35,412 nucleotides of DNA from Saprospiraceae bacterium. Its GTDB lineage: Bacteria > Bacteroidota > Bacteroidia > Chitinophagales > Saprospiraceae. Shown here in pieces: positions 11,101 through 17,800 of this stretch. The stretch lies in NCBI GenBank assembly GCA_020628725.1, contig JAHDEO010000014.1, positions 1 through 35,412 of the forward strand, in the 5' to 3' direction. The notes beneath the pieces were generated by a model, which had not been told where the DNA came from, did no database searches, and saw nothing but the letters and a program-made list of their open reading frames with translations. A program made the translations under genes and the position numbers. Position 1 is the stretch's first letter. Each line of letters starts with the position of its first letter.

Positions 11101-14100
11101 GTAACTTGTCCCGCAACAGTCATGGTAGAAACAACTCCGGGCAATTGCGACGCAGTAGCAACTTGGGCTGCACCAACGATTATGGATAATTGCGGTGCGT
11201 CAGTTGCAAGTAGTTCACACAGTTCGGGTGATACTTTCCCATTGGGTACAACGACTGTTACATACACGGTTACAGACGATGCAGGTAATACAGCGACTTG
11301 TGAATTTGATGTGATAGTGGAAGAATGTGGTGCGGGTACATCCGTCACGACTCCGGTAGTATTATTGAGTGATAGTGATTTTGTAGTTGGTGTAAATGAT
11401 ACAGAGAATTTTGCGGATAATTTGACTTATACCTTTACCGACCCTGCTACACCTGCAAGTGCGGTATTGACCAATATTACGCTTGAATTATATTTCAGAG
11501 TATTGGGCGCATCTTGTGAAAGCGATATTGAAGTGAGAGTCACTGACCCTGCGGGTAATGTAAATGTTTTCACACCATTTGCTACATGTGCGGGTGCGGG
11601 ACCATTATACTTCATCTCATTAAATGTACCAAGTGGTAGCACCATCGGCAGTATCGCTGATTGGGTAGTCGAATTTAGAGATACCAACGACCAAAACGCC
11701 GGAGCAGCCGAGTATTCTGTTCGTTTCGGACGTTTATCATACGATGCAACTACAGGCGGCGGCGGTTGCGGCGACCCTGTTATCTTGAATTGTCCTGCGG
11801 ATATTAGCGTGTCATCTGATCCGGGTGATTGTGTGGCATTTGTCACTGTTCCTGAACCGCAATTTGGTGTAGATTTCACCGATTGTGTAGGTGCTACGAT
11901 TACAAATAGCTATAACGGCACATCTGATGCGACCGACATTTATCCTGTTGGTACAACAACTGTTACTTGGACAGTTATTGATGATGATGGCAATATTACG
12001 ACTTGTACACAAACGATTGTTGTAGGTGATGGTCAACAGCTTGGTTTGACTTGTCCTGATAACATTACCGTTTCTACGGACGCGGGTACATGTCAGGCAC
12101 AGGTATTCTGGGATGCACCTGTATTGAGTGACAACTGCGGTGCGTCTATCACGAGTACAGCCGAGCCGGGAGATATATTCCCAATCGGAACGACAACGAT
12201 AACTTACACTGCCGTTGATGCAGCAGGAAATACAGTAACATGTAGCTTCACAATTACCGTTGAGGATAATGAAGCACCTGTGATTGCTTGTCCTGCGGAA
12301 GTAGTCGTCAATACTGCTCCGGGAGCTTGCGGTGCAGTGGCTACTTGGTCAGCACCAACGGTAACGGACAACTGCGATAATGGATTGACAGCGACATCTA
12401 ACATTTCTTCCGGTTCGATATTCTTGCCGGGAACTACGGTTGTCACGTACACTGTCACAGATGCTTCGGGCAATATCACAACTTGCAGCTTTGATGTAAC
12501 AATAGTAGACAACGAACCACCTGTGGGCGTATGTCCGCCGGACATTACGGTAGTAGCACGTCCGGGAGAATGTACAGCTCCGGCAGAATGGGAAATCCCC
12601 GTGCCAACCGACAATTGCAGTGCAGTCATTAAAGATGCCAGCGATGCACCGGGAGATGTATTCATAGTAGGTACAACAACGGTAACTTACACCTTCATTG
12701 ATGAAGCTGGCAATACTTCAACTTGTAGCTTCAACGTCACAGTAGTTGATGAAGAAGTTCCGACAATTACATGTCCATTGGATATTACCGTAGGAACTGA
12801 TCCGGGTACTTGCGAAGCGGTCGTTAATTGGGCGGTGCCAACAGGCGCGGATAATTGTCCGGGTGCTACAGTAAGCGGTACATCCAATCCGGGCGACAGC
12901 TTCCCGCTTGGAACGACAACGGTAACTTACACTGTTACAGATGCCGCAGGTAACACTGCAATGTGTAGTTTCGACATCACAGTAGAAGATACCGAAGCAC
13001 CAATGGTGATTTGTCCTACTAACGTAACGGTTTCCGCTGATGCGGCAACTTGTACAGCCGCAGCGACTTGGGGTACACCTACATTTATGGATAATTGTGG
13101 TAGCGCGAGTATCGCGAGTAGTACGCACAATTCGGGTGATACCTTCCCACTTGGCACAACGACCGTAACTTATACGATTGTTGATGATGCAGGAAATGAG
13201 GTTGAATGTAGTTTTGATGTCATTGTAGAAGACAATACGGCTCCGGTGATTATCAATTGTCCGCCGGATCTACCGAACTTACTCGCGCCTCCGGGTGAAT
13301 GTGAAGGTTCGTTTACGATTCCTGTGCCGATATTTGGTACAGATTACACCGATTGTCAAGCAGGTACAGTGATTACGAATGACCAAAATGGTACTGCCAA
13401 TGCTTCGGGTACATATCCTGTTGGTACTACTGTCGTTACATGGACGGTCACAGACCCAAGTGGTAATTCAGTGACTTGTGAGCAGACGATTACCGTAGGC
13501 GAGCAGGATTTGGTTTACGACGAAATATTGGTAACAGACCAAGATGTTTTTGTCGGCGCAGGTATAGACAATGCAGACTTCAATGAGAGTGACAGTATTC
13601 TCATCGTAGCTCCGGGCATACCGCCGAATGCGACAGTCAATACCGTAATTCTGGACTTCTTCTTCCGTCCTGAAGGTAACTCTTGTGAGCGTGACGTAGT
13701 AGTGGAAGTTACAGACCCTGCGGGTATGGTGACGATATTCCCTGCACCTACAACAACTTGTAATGGTAATGATGCAATATTCCAGTTCTTATTACCGGTG
13801 GCTTCTGTACCACTCAATGGTGGTATATGGAAATTGAGATTCCTTGATACCGATGACCAAAATCCGGTATCTGCCGGTTCGCCGGGAGCTTTCGCGCCTG
13901 CGGGTACGGAATTCTCTGTTAGATTTGGTCGTATCACTTATAATATTACGGTCGATCCGGATTGTGGTATTCCTCCAATGCTTGTTGACGAAGATGATAC
14001 TCCGCAAGTGGACGAGAATCAAGACATCACAGAGGAACTTGTCATTGATGACATCACAATTGAGGAAATAACCGATAAGCCTGATTTCAATCTATTCCCT

Positions 14101-14337
14101 GTACCAACTACAGGAAGATTGAATGTGGAATACACCGCACCACAAGACGGAAGTATTTATATTGAAGTCGTGGATGCCAATGGTAAAATCATGTACACAG
14201 AAAAAGCAAATGTGTTAAAAGGCACAAATGCGCTGAATATGGAGTTATTTGATTTGCCGGGTGGTTTATATTACATGACCATAAGAGACGGTAGCGGACA
14301 TATTATCGCGAAGCCGTTTACGAAGTTATCACCTTGA
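2128..14337 (+). CDS. giant T9SS-secreted HYR-repeat protein with P-domain-like modules
   Basis: The 4069-residue protein begins with a signal peptide (hydrophobic core about 19-33, probable cleavage after VQAQA). Residues 64-78 and 297-320 are two halves of one SprB-like repeat separated by a roughly 215-residue cysteine-containing insert. From about 326 to 2107 come 22 HYR repeats of about 80 residues (CPADI, G-x-C, DNCP, GTTTVTYTVTD, TCSFDV), each with at least four cysteines. Five beta-sandwich modules follow, at about 2105-2270, 2432-2585, 2750-2902, 3066-3217 and 3793-3950 (SDIEV-LTDPAG, then W-x-EFRDTNDQN, then RFGRL-Y), resembling P/Homo B domains and separated by HYR pairs. In all 35 HYR repeats were counted. 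A short acidic linker leads to a type A T9SS sorting domain (about 3985-4069, FPVPTTGRLNVEY to the C-terminus). Inferred role: a cell-surface or released adhesive fibre. No catalytic domain was seen. The start agrees with its paralogue, which has the same initial codons. Confidence 0.93.
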   Translation: MKNQSIKLKFNQTSHYYFASLIIMIFAASIGNVQAQALTVDGVVTTDCTCPVGEDNLIDLTVTGGTPPYSYDWTQNGLPLACDADVDFSALDGTTCPPENGAGCPPAATCTTTTDAINAQMYMVQGAILTVSEPMPMGGACVDENEINDSQLAGTVALRTGVTMNGNAGPAANVTRTWDFSEPVCNLEVFINDLDDTDAVIVNALDENGMLITLTAADFTLTNTTADPACPVYVGGNEWQSMGCPQIPTGDRGGFIITFPSCVTSIDFIYYATDNTGGSYSIGFANFCGQDLQCVEDGVYQVTVTDAVGNTATQTFTIPEPGANENPSITCPADIIVNVDPATCEAVVALPDPVINDECPDELTVSCTAMSGDVFPVGTTTVMCTVTDRDGNTATCDYDVTVVDNEAPTIVNCPADVTVSTDAGICAAFVNWTPPVLNDNCPGATVSSTANPGDLFLKGTTEVVYAVTDAAGNTTTCGFDVIVNDTELPVITCPADIIVDTDPGVCGAVVTWTPPVPTDNCPDELVESTNTPGETFPVGTTTVTYTVTDCGGNVVTCSFDVTVNDTEDPTIVNCPTDIIVNTDAGVCEAVVNWAVPTAADNCPGETVTSTANSGDTFPLGTTTVTYTVTDAAGNTVTCSFDVTVNDTEDPTITCPLDIVIDNNPGVCGAVVNWPPPTTADNCPGETVSQTGGLPQGATFPIGTTTVSYTVMDAAGNTATCSFDVTVNDTEAPTITCPPDVIVSTDPGVCEAVATWAAPIVVDNCPGTTATSTASSGDTFPLGTTTVTYTVTDAAGNTATCSFDVTVVDDEAPTITCPADITASTDCDETVVSWTVTSADNCPGEIVVCTSNSGDTYPLGTTTVTCTVTDAAGNTATCDFNITVIDDVPEPLDCSAINGIRPTDAGVCTYTTQGGEFDPTSSANCPGVTLTNSINNTATLAGEIFPKGTTPVIWTITDAGGNMTTCEIAITINDEELPVITCPADITVGNDAGVCEAAVTWAAPTVTDNCPDAIVTSTANPGDIFPKGTTTVTYTVTDCGGNVVTCSFDVTVEDTEPPVITCPADVIVSTSPGACEGVATWTAPILGAGASDNCPDAVITSTANPGDTFPIGTTAVTYTITDCGGNVVTCTFNVIVEDNELPTIICPADVTVSTAPGVCEATANWTVPAGSDNCPGVTVTGTANPGDTFPKGTTTVTYTVTDAAGNVATCSFNVIVEDTELPTLICPADITVGTDPTVCEAAVNWVPPVPVDNCPDAVLTSTHNPGDIFPKGTTIVTYTVTDCGGNVVTCSFNVTVEDTEPPVLNCPADIIVSTDPGLCTAVVNWIAPVPTDNCPDVTVVGSANPGDTFPTGTTTVTYTATDCGGNVVTCSFDIIVEDANAPTITCPGDVFAVTDAGLCTAVVNWTAPVASDDCSAVTVTTTNEPGSEFPKGTTTVVYTATDASGNVATCSFDVTVFDNELPILNCPGNVTVGTDPGVCEAVVTWNVPVPTDNCPDFTLTSNFNPGDTFPLGTTTVTYSVTDCGGNVTSCSFEVTVIDDEPPAIVCPADVTVSTTPGTCTGIATWTIPPPTSDNCDVIIIGSTHEPGDIFTIGTTTVVYTVTDAGGVAATCSFEVTVVDNEPPSITCPPDITATTDCNEAVVNWVIPSSDVCSPTTVMCTSNPGDTFPLGDTPVTCTAMDAAGNEAMCSFTVTVIDTGAPELDCSAIDGMVSTDAGVCTYTVQGGEFDPTSAGNCPGNTLTNNINNTATLAGEIFPKGATPVIWTVTDAGGNTTTCEVTIEVSDEELPTITCPADVTATADPTTCTSAVTWAPPVPIDNCPDAVVTSTHNPGDAFPVGTTTVTYTVTDCGGNVVTCSFDITVVDPGGNVVLECPDDVIVPSVPGTCEAAVPWDIPIAMGGCTTGTVVCTSSPLDVYAVGINPVTCSVMDAAGNTISCTFNVIVEDNEPPILDCPEDIMVSTDFGRCGATVGWTIPIVVDSCGVAFITYASHTPGSTFPVGTTTVEYIAADNSGNTTDCTFDITVVDNEPPTLQCPGDITVTAVPGQCSGVANWIVFPPTDNCTGATVMCTHESGDVFPIGTTTVSCTAVDAFGNEAMCEFDVTVDECFGGTPETTTETVTLVADSDLNIGATDAMSFASNPTYVFTDPATPTNAVLSNITLELFFRVENASCESDIEVQLTDPTGAVVFVGAPFTTCNGSGANPFPGQLYNTTITIPSGSTTGSVANWIAEFRDTNDQNAGAVEYTVRFGRLTYDASITTGGGSGTCGNPVIVNCPAPITQTATAGCGANLTIPAPVFGTDFTDCVGATATNDVTGTSDASGFYEVGTTVVTWTFTDEQGNTSTCQQIITITDGVPATLDCPADVVITATPGTCGATATWDEPAFDDNCPGGSITSSTHSSGDEFPIGTTTVTYTATDAQGNTVTCSFDVIVDECSGGASTSETIVLIADNDFNVGTNDTESFADNPTYTFTDPATPANAVLSNITLELFFRLNGSSCESDIEVQLTDPAGNVSVFTPFTTCNGPGQLYYISIPVPSGSTIGSIADWTVAFRDTNDQNAGLPEYSVRFGRLTYTATIGGSANCGLPVIVNCPTDIAVVADTGQCGADVAVPVPTFGIDYTDCTETTATNSYTGTTDASGTYPVGTTTVTWTFTDADGNSVTCTQDIVVIDNENATLTCPADVMVQTSPGTCEAIATWDLPIFTDNCPGGGITSSTANPGDSFPIGTTTVTYTATDAQGNTVMCSFDVIVEECSGESGSTTETVTLNADSDFNVGMNDTESFADNSTYTFTDPATPAAATLSNITLELYFRVFGSSCESDIEVRLTDPAGNVNVFTPFATCITTGLFYAPISVPSGSTTGSLANWTVEFRDTNDQNAGAAEYSVRFGRISYDATIVESEGCGIPVIVECPAPINATSQPGQCGANVTVPVPMFGVDFTDCTGATIANDITGTSDASGFYPVGTTTVTWTVTDLDGNTVMCTQTITVEDVEAPTVTCPATVMVETTPGNCDAVATWAAPTIMDNCGASVASSSHSSGDTFPLGTTTVTYTVTDDAGNTATCEFDVIVEECGAGTSVTTPVVLLSDSDFVVGVNDTENFADNLTYTFTDPATPASAVLTNITLELYFRVLGASCESDIEVRVTDPAGNVNVFTPFATCAGAGPLYFISLNVPSGSTIGSIADWVVEFRDTNDQNAGAAEYSVRFGRLSYDATTGGGGCGDPVILNCPADISVSSDPGDCVAFVTVPEPQFGVDFTDCVGATITNSYNGTSDATDIYPVGTTTVTWTVIDDDGNITTCTQTIVVGDGQQLGLTCPDNITVSTDAGTCQAQVFWDAPVLSDNCGASITSTAEPGDIFPIGTTTITYTAVDAAGNTVTCSFTITVEDNEAPVIACPAEVVVNTAPGACGAVATWSAPTVTDNCDNGLTATSNISSGSIFLPGTTVVTYTVTDASGNITTCSFDVTIVDNEPPVGVCPPDITVVARPGECTAPAEWEIPVPTDNCSAVIKDASDAPGDVFIVGTTTVTYTFIDEAGNTSTCSFNVTVVDEEVPTITCPLDITVGTDPGTCEAVVNWAVPTGADNCPGATVSGTSNPGDSFPLGTTTVTYTVTDAAGNTAMCSFDITVEDTEAPMVICPTNVTVSADAATCTAAATWGTPTFMDNCGSASIASSTHNSGDTFPLGTTTVTYTIVDDAGNEVECSFDVIVEDNTAPVIINCPPDLPNLLAPPGECEGSFTIPVPIFGTDYTDCQAGTVITNDQNGTANASGTYPVGTTVVTWTVTDPSGNSVTCEQTITVGEQDLVYDEILVTDQDVFVGAGIDNADFNESDSILIVAPGIPPNATVNTVILDFFFRPEGNSCERDVVVEVTDPAGMVTIFPAPTTTCNGNDAIFQFLLPVASVPLNGGIWKLRFLDTDDQNPVSAGSPGAFAPAGTEFSVRFGRITYNITVDPDCGIPPMLVDEDDTPQVDENQDITEELVIDDITIEEITDKPDFNLFPVPTTGRLNVEYTAPQDGSIYIEVVDANGKIMYTEKANVLKGTNALNMELFDLPGGLYYMTIRDGSGHIIAKPFTKLSP
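4549..5283 (+). repeat. higher-order HYR block, copy 1 (units 7-9)
   Basis: Three successive HYR repeats with a distinctive order: one with ADITASTDCDE and an extra cysteine pair, one long variant with GGEFDPTS and LAGEIFPKG, then one beginning DEELP-ITCPAD. The same order returns ten repeats later at 6979-7713, indicating segmental duplication. Confidence 0.75.
6979..7713 (+). repeat. higher-order HYR block, copy 2 (units 17-19)
   Basis: This matches the block at 4549-5283: PDITATTDCNE, then the long variant with GGEFDPTS and TATLAGEIFPKG, then DEELPTITCPAD. The two copies are about 2.43 kb apart, equal to ten HYR units. Confidence 0.75.
8437..13975 (+). repeat. five P-domain-like modules, gene 2
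   Basis: Approximate module limits are 8437-8938, 9421-9885, 10372-10836, 11320-11780 and 13501-13975. Each has D(S/N)D near its start, a TDPA or DPA motif, SDIEV-LTDPAG (ERDVVVEVTDPAG in the last), a central TTC or ATC cysteine, W-x-EFRDTNDQN and RFGRL-Y. The first four are bounded by a cysteine in a V(D/E)EC linker and one in a C-G-x-P linker. The fifth is more diverged, lacks the leading linker cysteine, and precedes the sorting domain. The order of motifs matches P/Homo B domains of subtilase-type proteins; this assignment is an inference from motif order. Confidence 0.65.
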
Positions 14338-14362
14338 TAAAGGTATTGAATATGAAATAGAT

Positions 14363-14396
14363 AACCGGAAGTCGCGTCAGCGGCTTCCGGTTTTTT
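14363..14396 (+). terminator. rho-independent terminator of HYR gene 1
   Basis: AACCGGAAG pairs with CTTCCGGTT, extended by a T-G pair and CGC/GCG around the loop GTCA, and is followed by a run of T. It starts 26 bp after the stop codon. Near-copies lie after genes 3 and 4. Confidence 0.9.
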
Positions 14397-14650
14397 ATAG
14401 GTTTTGTTAAAAAGTAGAGTTAATATATGAATTAAAAAAATAATTTAAAGTACATCCTAAACCTTACACATTTCAATAAATTTACGTCATAAAAGACGAC
14501 AAAAGTCTACCCGTCTTATTTCTCAAAGGACATGAAGGAATAAAATTTTAATAAATGTACATTTATTAAAACCCTGTTCCTGAGCAGAATTTTCATTCAT
14601 TTTTGCAACTGTTTTTTTGAAAGTGCGTATGAATAAAAAATCTGCTGTGC

Positions 14651-14670
14651 TTATTTTAGAATAAGTTCTA
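14651..14670. repeat. 20-bp motif shared with MITE end (copy 2)
   Basis: TTATTTTAGAATAAGTTCTA matches 17 of 20 positions of the MITE terminus at 20507-20526 and lies directly against the conserved leader block. A similar copy lies upstream of the first HYR gene. Confidence 0.4.
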
Positions 14671-14715
14671 CACTATTCGCAGACACACTCACTTGCGCGT
14701 CCGTTTATCCTTGCT
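14670..14715 (+). promoter_or_regulatory. conserved leader block of HYR gene 2
   Basis: ACACTATTC, ACTTGCG and TATCCTTGCT appear in the same order as at 1985-2028, with a two-base difference in spacing. It lies 135 bp before the ATG at 14850. Confidence 0.5.
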
Positions 14716-14849
14716 CCGATATTATTGAAGTATGGACAATGAATTATAAATACTGAATTTGAAATTAACTGATGTTGAATTCAAGATTTATGACTCGTGG
14801 TTCGTAACTCGTAAATCATATTTCATCCTAAAAATAAAAGGCTCTATCC

Positions 14850-17800
14850 ATGAAGAATCTAAGTATCAAATCAAAAAGGATTCGTTGTTATGCTATTTTA
14901 TTAGCAATTTTTATGGGAAATGTCGGGTACATCAATGCAGAAATATTTGCAATTTGTCCTGACGACATTATAATTGCTGCCAATGAGGGGCAATGTGCAG
15001 GTACAGCTACTTGGACGGTTTTGCCTCCGGCTGATAATCCTGATGGCACCGTCATATGTACGCATGAATCGGGCGATACCTTCCCGCTGGGTACCACGAC
15101 GGTGACTTGCATGTCCGTAGATGCCTCCGGAAATGATGTCACCTGTGACTTTGAGGTCACAGTCGTTGAGTGTATAGAAGGAGAAGAAATAGACAAAAAA
15201 GTCACCCTGATAGTAGATAGTGATTTGCCTGTAGGGGTAGATGATACGGAGGACTATGAGGGTATTACTTACCTTTTTACGGATCCCGCTACGCCTGTCA
15301 ATGCGACAATTACCAATATTTCAATCGAATTATTTTTTCGTGTACAATATGCTTCTTGTGAAAGTGATATTGAAATACGCTTGAGCGATCCTGCGGGAAA
15401 TGTCGTTTACGAAGGCGCACCTTTTACCACTTGCAATGGTTCAGGCAACAATCCCTTTCCCGGTGAATTATATATTGCAACTATCCCGCTTGCAAGTGCT
15501 ATGACCACAGGAAATATTGCGAACTGGGTAGCAGAGTTTAAAGACACCAACGACCAAAATCCGGGCGAAGTAGAATACACGGTTCGTTTTGGAAAACTGC
15601 TGTATGAAACAAATTTCATTGTAGGTGGTAGTGGCGAAAATTGTGGCAACCCTGTCATCTTAAACTGCCCTGAATCTGTTAATCAACCGGCTAATATAAA
15701 CTGCGGTGCGGTAGTTAGTATTCCTGAGCCGATGTTCAATGTTGATTATACGGATTGCTTTGTTGCAGCAGCGGTGAATGACTATACGGGCGGACCAAAT
15801 GCTTCGGGTTTTTATCCAATAGGGACAACTGTGGTAACATGGACTTTTACAGATTTACAAGGAAATGCCTCAACCTGCGAACAAGTCATTACCATTGAAG
15901 ATAGCGGCACTGGGACCGGACTTGAATGCGTCGAGGATGTAATTGCCATGACCAATATAGGCGAATGTACCGCAACTGCCACTTGGGATGAACCTGTTTT
16001 TACAGATTGTGGTGATGGAGGTATCACAGGAAGTACACATGATTCAGGTGATACATTTCCAATTGGTACAACTACCGTCACCTATACCGCCGTTGATGGA
16101 GACGGCAACGAATTGACCTGTAGTTTTGATGTGATAGTGGAAGAATGTGATTCGCCGCCACCTATCACAACAAATATTGATGCTGCCGACGATGAGGATT
16201 TTGATATTGGAGTGAATGATACAGAGAATTTTGAAGATAATCCAATCATGGTATTTACCGACCCCGGTACGTCGGCAGATGCTGTTTTAGTTAATATTAC
16301 CCTTCAATTTTATTTTAGAATATTTGGAAATTCCTGCGAAAGCGACATCGAAATACGCCTCACCGACCCTGTAGGAAATACGACCGTATTCACTGATGTC
16401 TACACAACCTGTGATGGTGAAGGTCCGCTATATTTTATCGAGTTAAATGTACCGAGTGCCACCACTACAGGCACAATAGCAAATTGGGTAGCGGAATTCA
16501 GAGATACCAACGACCAAAATTCGGGCGAGGCTGAATACTCCGTGCGTTGGGGGAATTTATCATACGATACAGTCGTCAGTGGCGGCGGTTGTGCCGACCC
16601 GATTATCGTCAACTGTCCTGCGGATATAACGGCAGCGACAAACATGGGAGATTGCACGGCTTTTGTCGAAATTCCTGAACCACAATTTGGAGCAGATTTT
16701 ACCGATTGCACAACGGCTACGATTACGAATAGCTACAACGGCACGTCTGATGCCACCGACATTTATCAGCCGGGAACAACTGTAATCACTTGGACGGCAA
16801 CAGACGCACAGGGCAATATCGCTACCTGCACTCAGAACATCACAGTAGAGGAAATTGAAAACATTGTTCTCTCTTGTCCGGGAGATATGACGGTAGAAAC
16901 CACGCCGGGTATGTGTAGCGCTGTAGCAACTTGGGCAGACCCTTCTGTTACAAGTAATTGCTCAAGCAGCGCAGGCGGCGGTGGAGCGATGGATAGTACA
17001 CATGATTCAGGTGATGAATTTCCAATTGGTATAACTACGGTAACTTACTCAACCATAGATTTGCAAGGCAATGAGATAACATGCAGCTTTGATGTTATAG
17101 TGGAAGAATGCCCCTCGCCTCCACCTGTTACCACAAGTCTTGCGACCCCCGATGATGAAGATTTTTTTATTGGCGAAAATGATACAGAGAATTTTGCAGA
17201 TAATCCTACCTTAATATTTACCGACCCCGGCACGCCCGCAGATGCCGTTTTGACCAATATCAAACTCGAATTATATTTCAGAGTATTTGGTAGCTCATGT
17301 GAAAATGACATCGAAGTGCGCCTAATGGATCCTGTTGGGAATACGAATATATTTACACCATTTACCACCTGTAATGGCGAAGGTCCTTTATATTTTATCG
17401 AATTAAACGTACCGAACGGCGCGACAACAGGCACAACGACTGATTGGGTCGCAGAGTTTAGAGATACCAACGACCAAAATCCCGGCGAATCAGAATACTC
17501 TGTACGTTGGGGACGCCTCTCTTACGATACCGAAGTTAGCGGTGGCGGTTGCACAGACCCGACGATTGTCAATTGCCCCGAAAGTATGTCCGTACCGCCG
17601 GGGGCTGATGGGTGCAGTGCTGTCGTCGAAATTCCCGAACCACAATTTGGTGTTGATTTTACGGATTGTTCCAATGCTTCAATAACAAATAGTCATAATT
17701 TGACCTCCAATGCTTCCGGCACTTATCCCATAGGTACGACTATGGTCATATGGACAGCAGCAGATACAGAAGGAAATACTTCGACCTGCACCCAACTCAT

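Larger units (their letters stand above)
3103..13503 (+). repeat. HYR repeat array, about 35 units
   Basis: Coding repeats of roughly 240 bp. Units 1-22 are continuous to about 8450; units 23-35 occur as pairs or a seven-unit run between P-domain-like modules. Two subtypes are visible: the common DNCP type, and a type with FG-x-DFTDC and VTWT that always follows a P-domain-like module. Units 8 and 18 are a third, longer variant (LDCSAI, GGEFDPTS, TATLAGEIFPKG). Confidence 0.85.
14397..14849. other. 450-bp AT-rich gap upstream of HYR gene 2
   Basis: No protein-like reading frame is seen; a 67-residue frame starting at 14759 merely runs into the next gene out of frame. The gap contains the shared 20-bp motif at 14651-14670, the leader block at 14670-14715, and a short degenerate direct repeat (ACTCGTGG, TTCGTAACTCGTAAATC) around 14792-14818. 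Confidence 0.5.

Noticed and set aside
3103-13503. A CRISPR array or tandem DNA satellite as explanation for the regular 240-bp spacing
   Set aside because: The periodicity is that of translated HYR domains, with a continuous reading frame and mostly synonymous or conservative differences.
2258-13937. Many minus-strand open frames of 60-230 codons under the large HYR gene
   Set aside because: They mirror the repetitive coding strand, share the same translated patterns at each repeat, and have no start context or family signature.
14759-14962. A 67-residue frame across the start of the second HYR gene
   Set aside because: It is out of frame with a clear signal-peptide start at 14850, and lies partly in the AT-rich leader.
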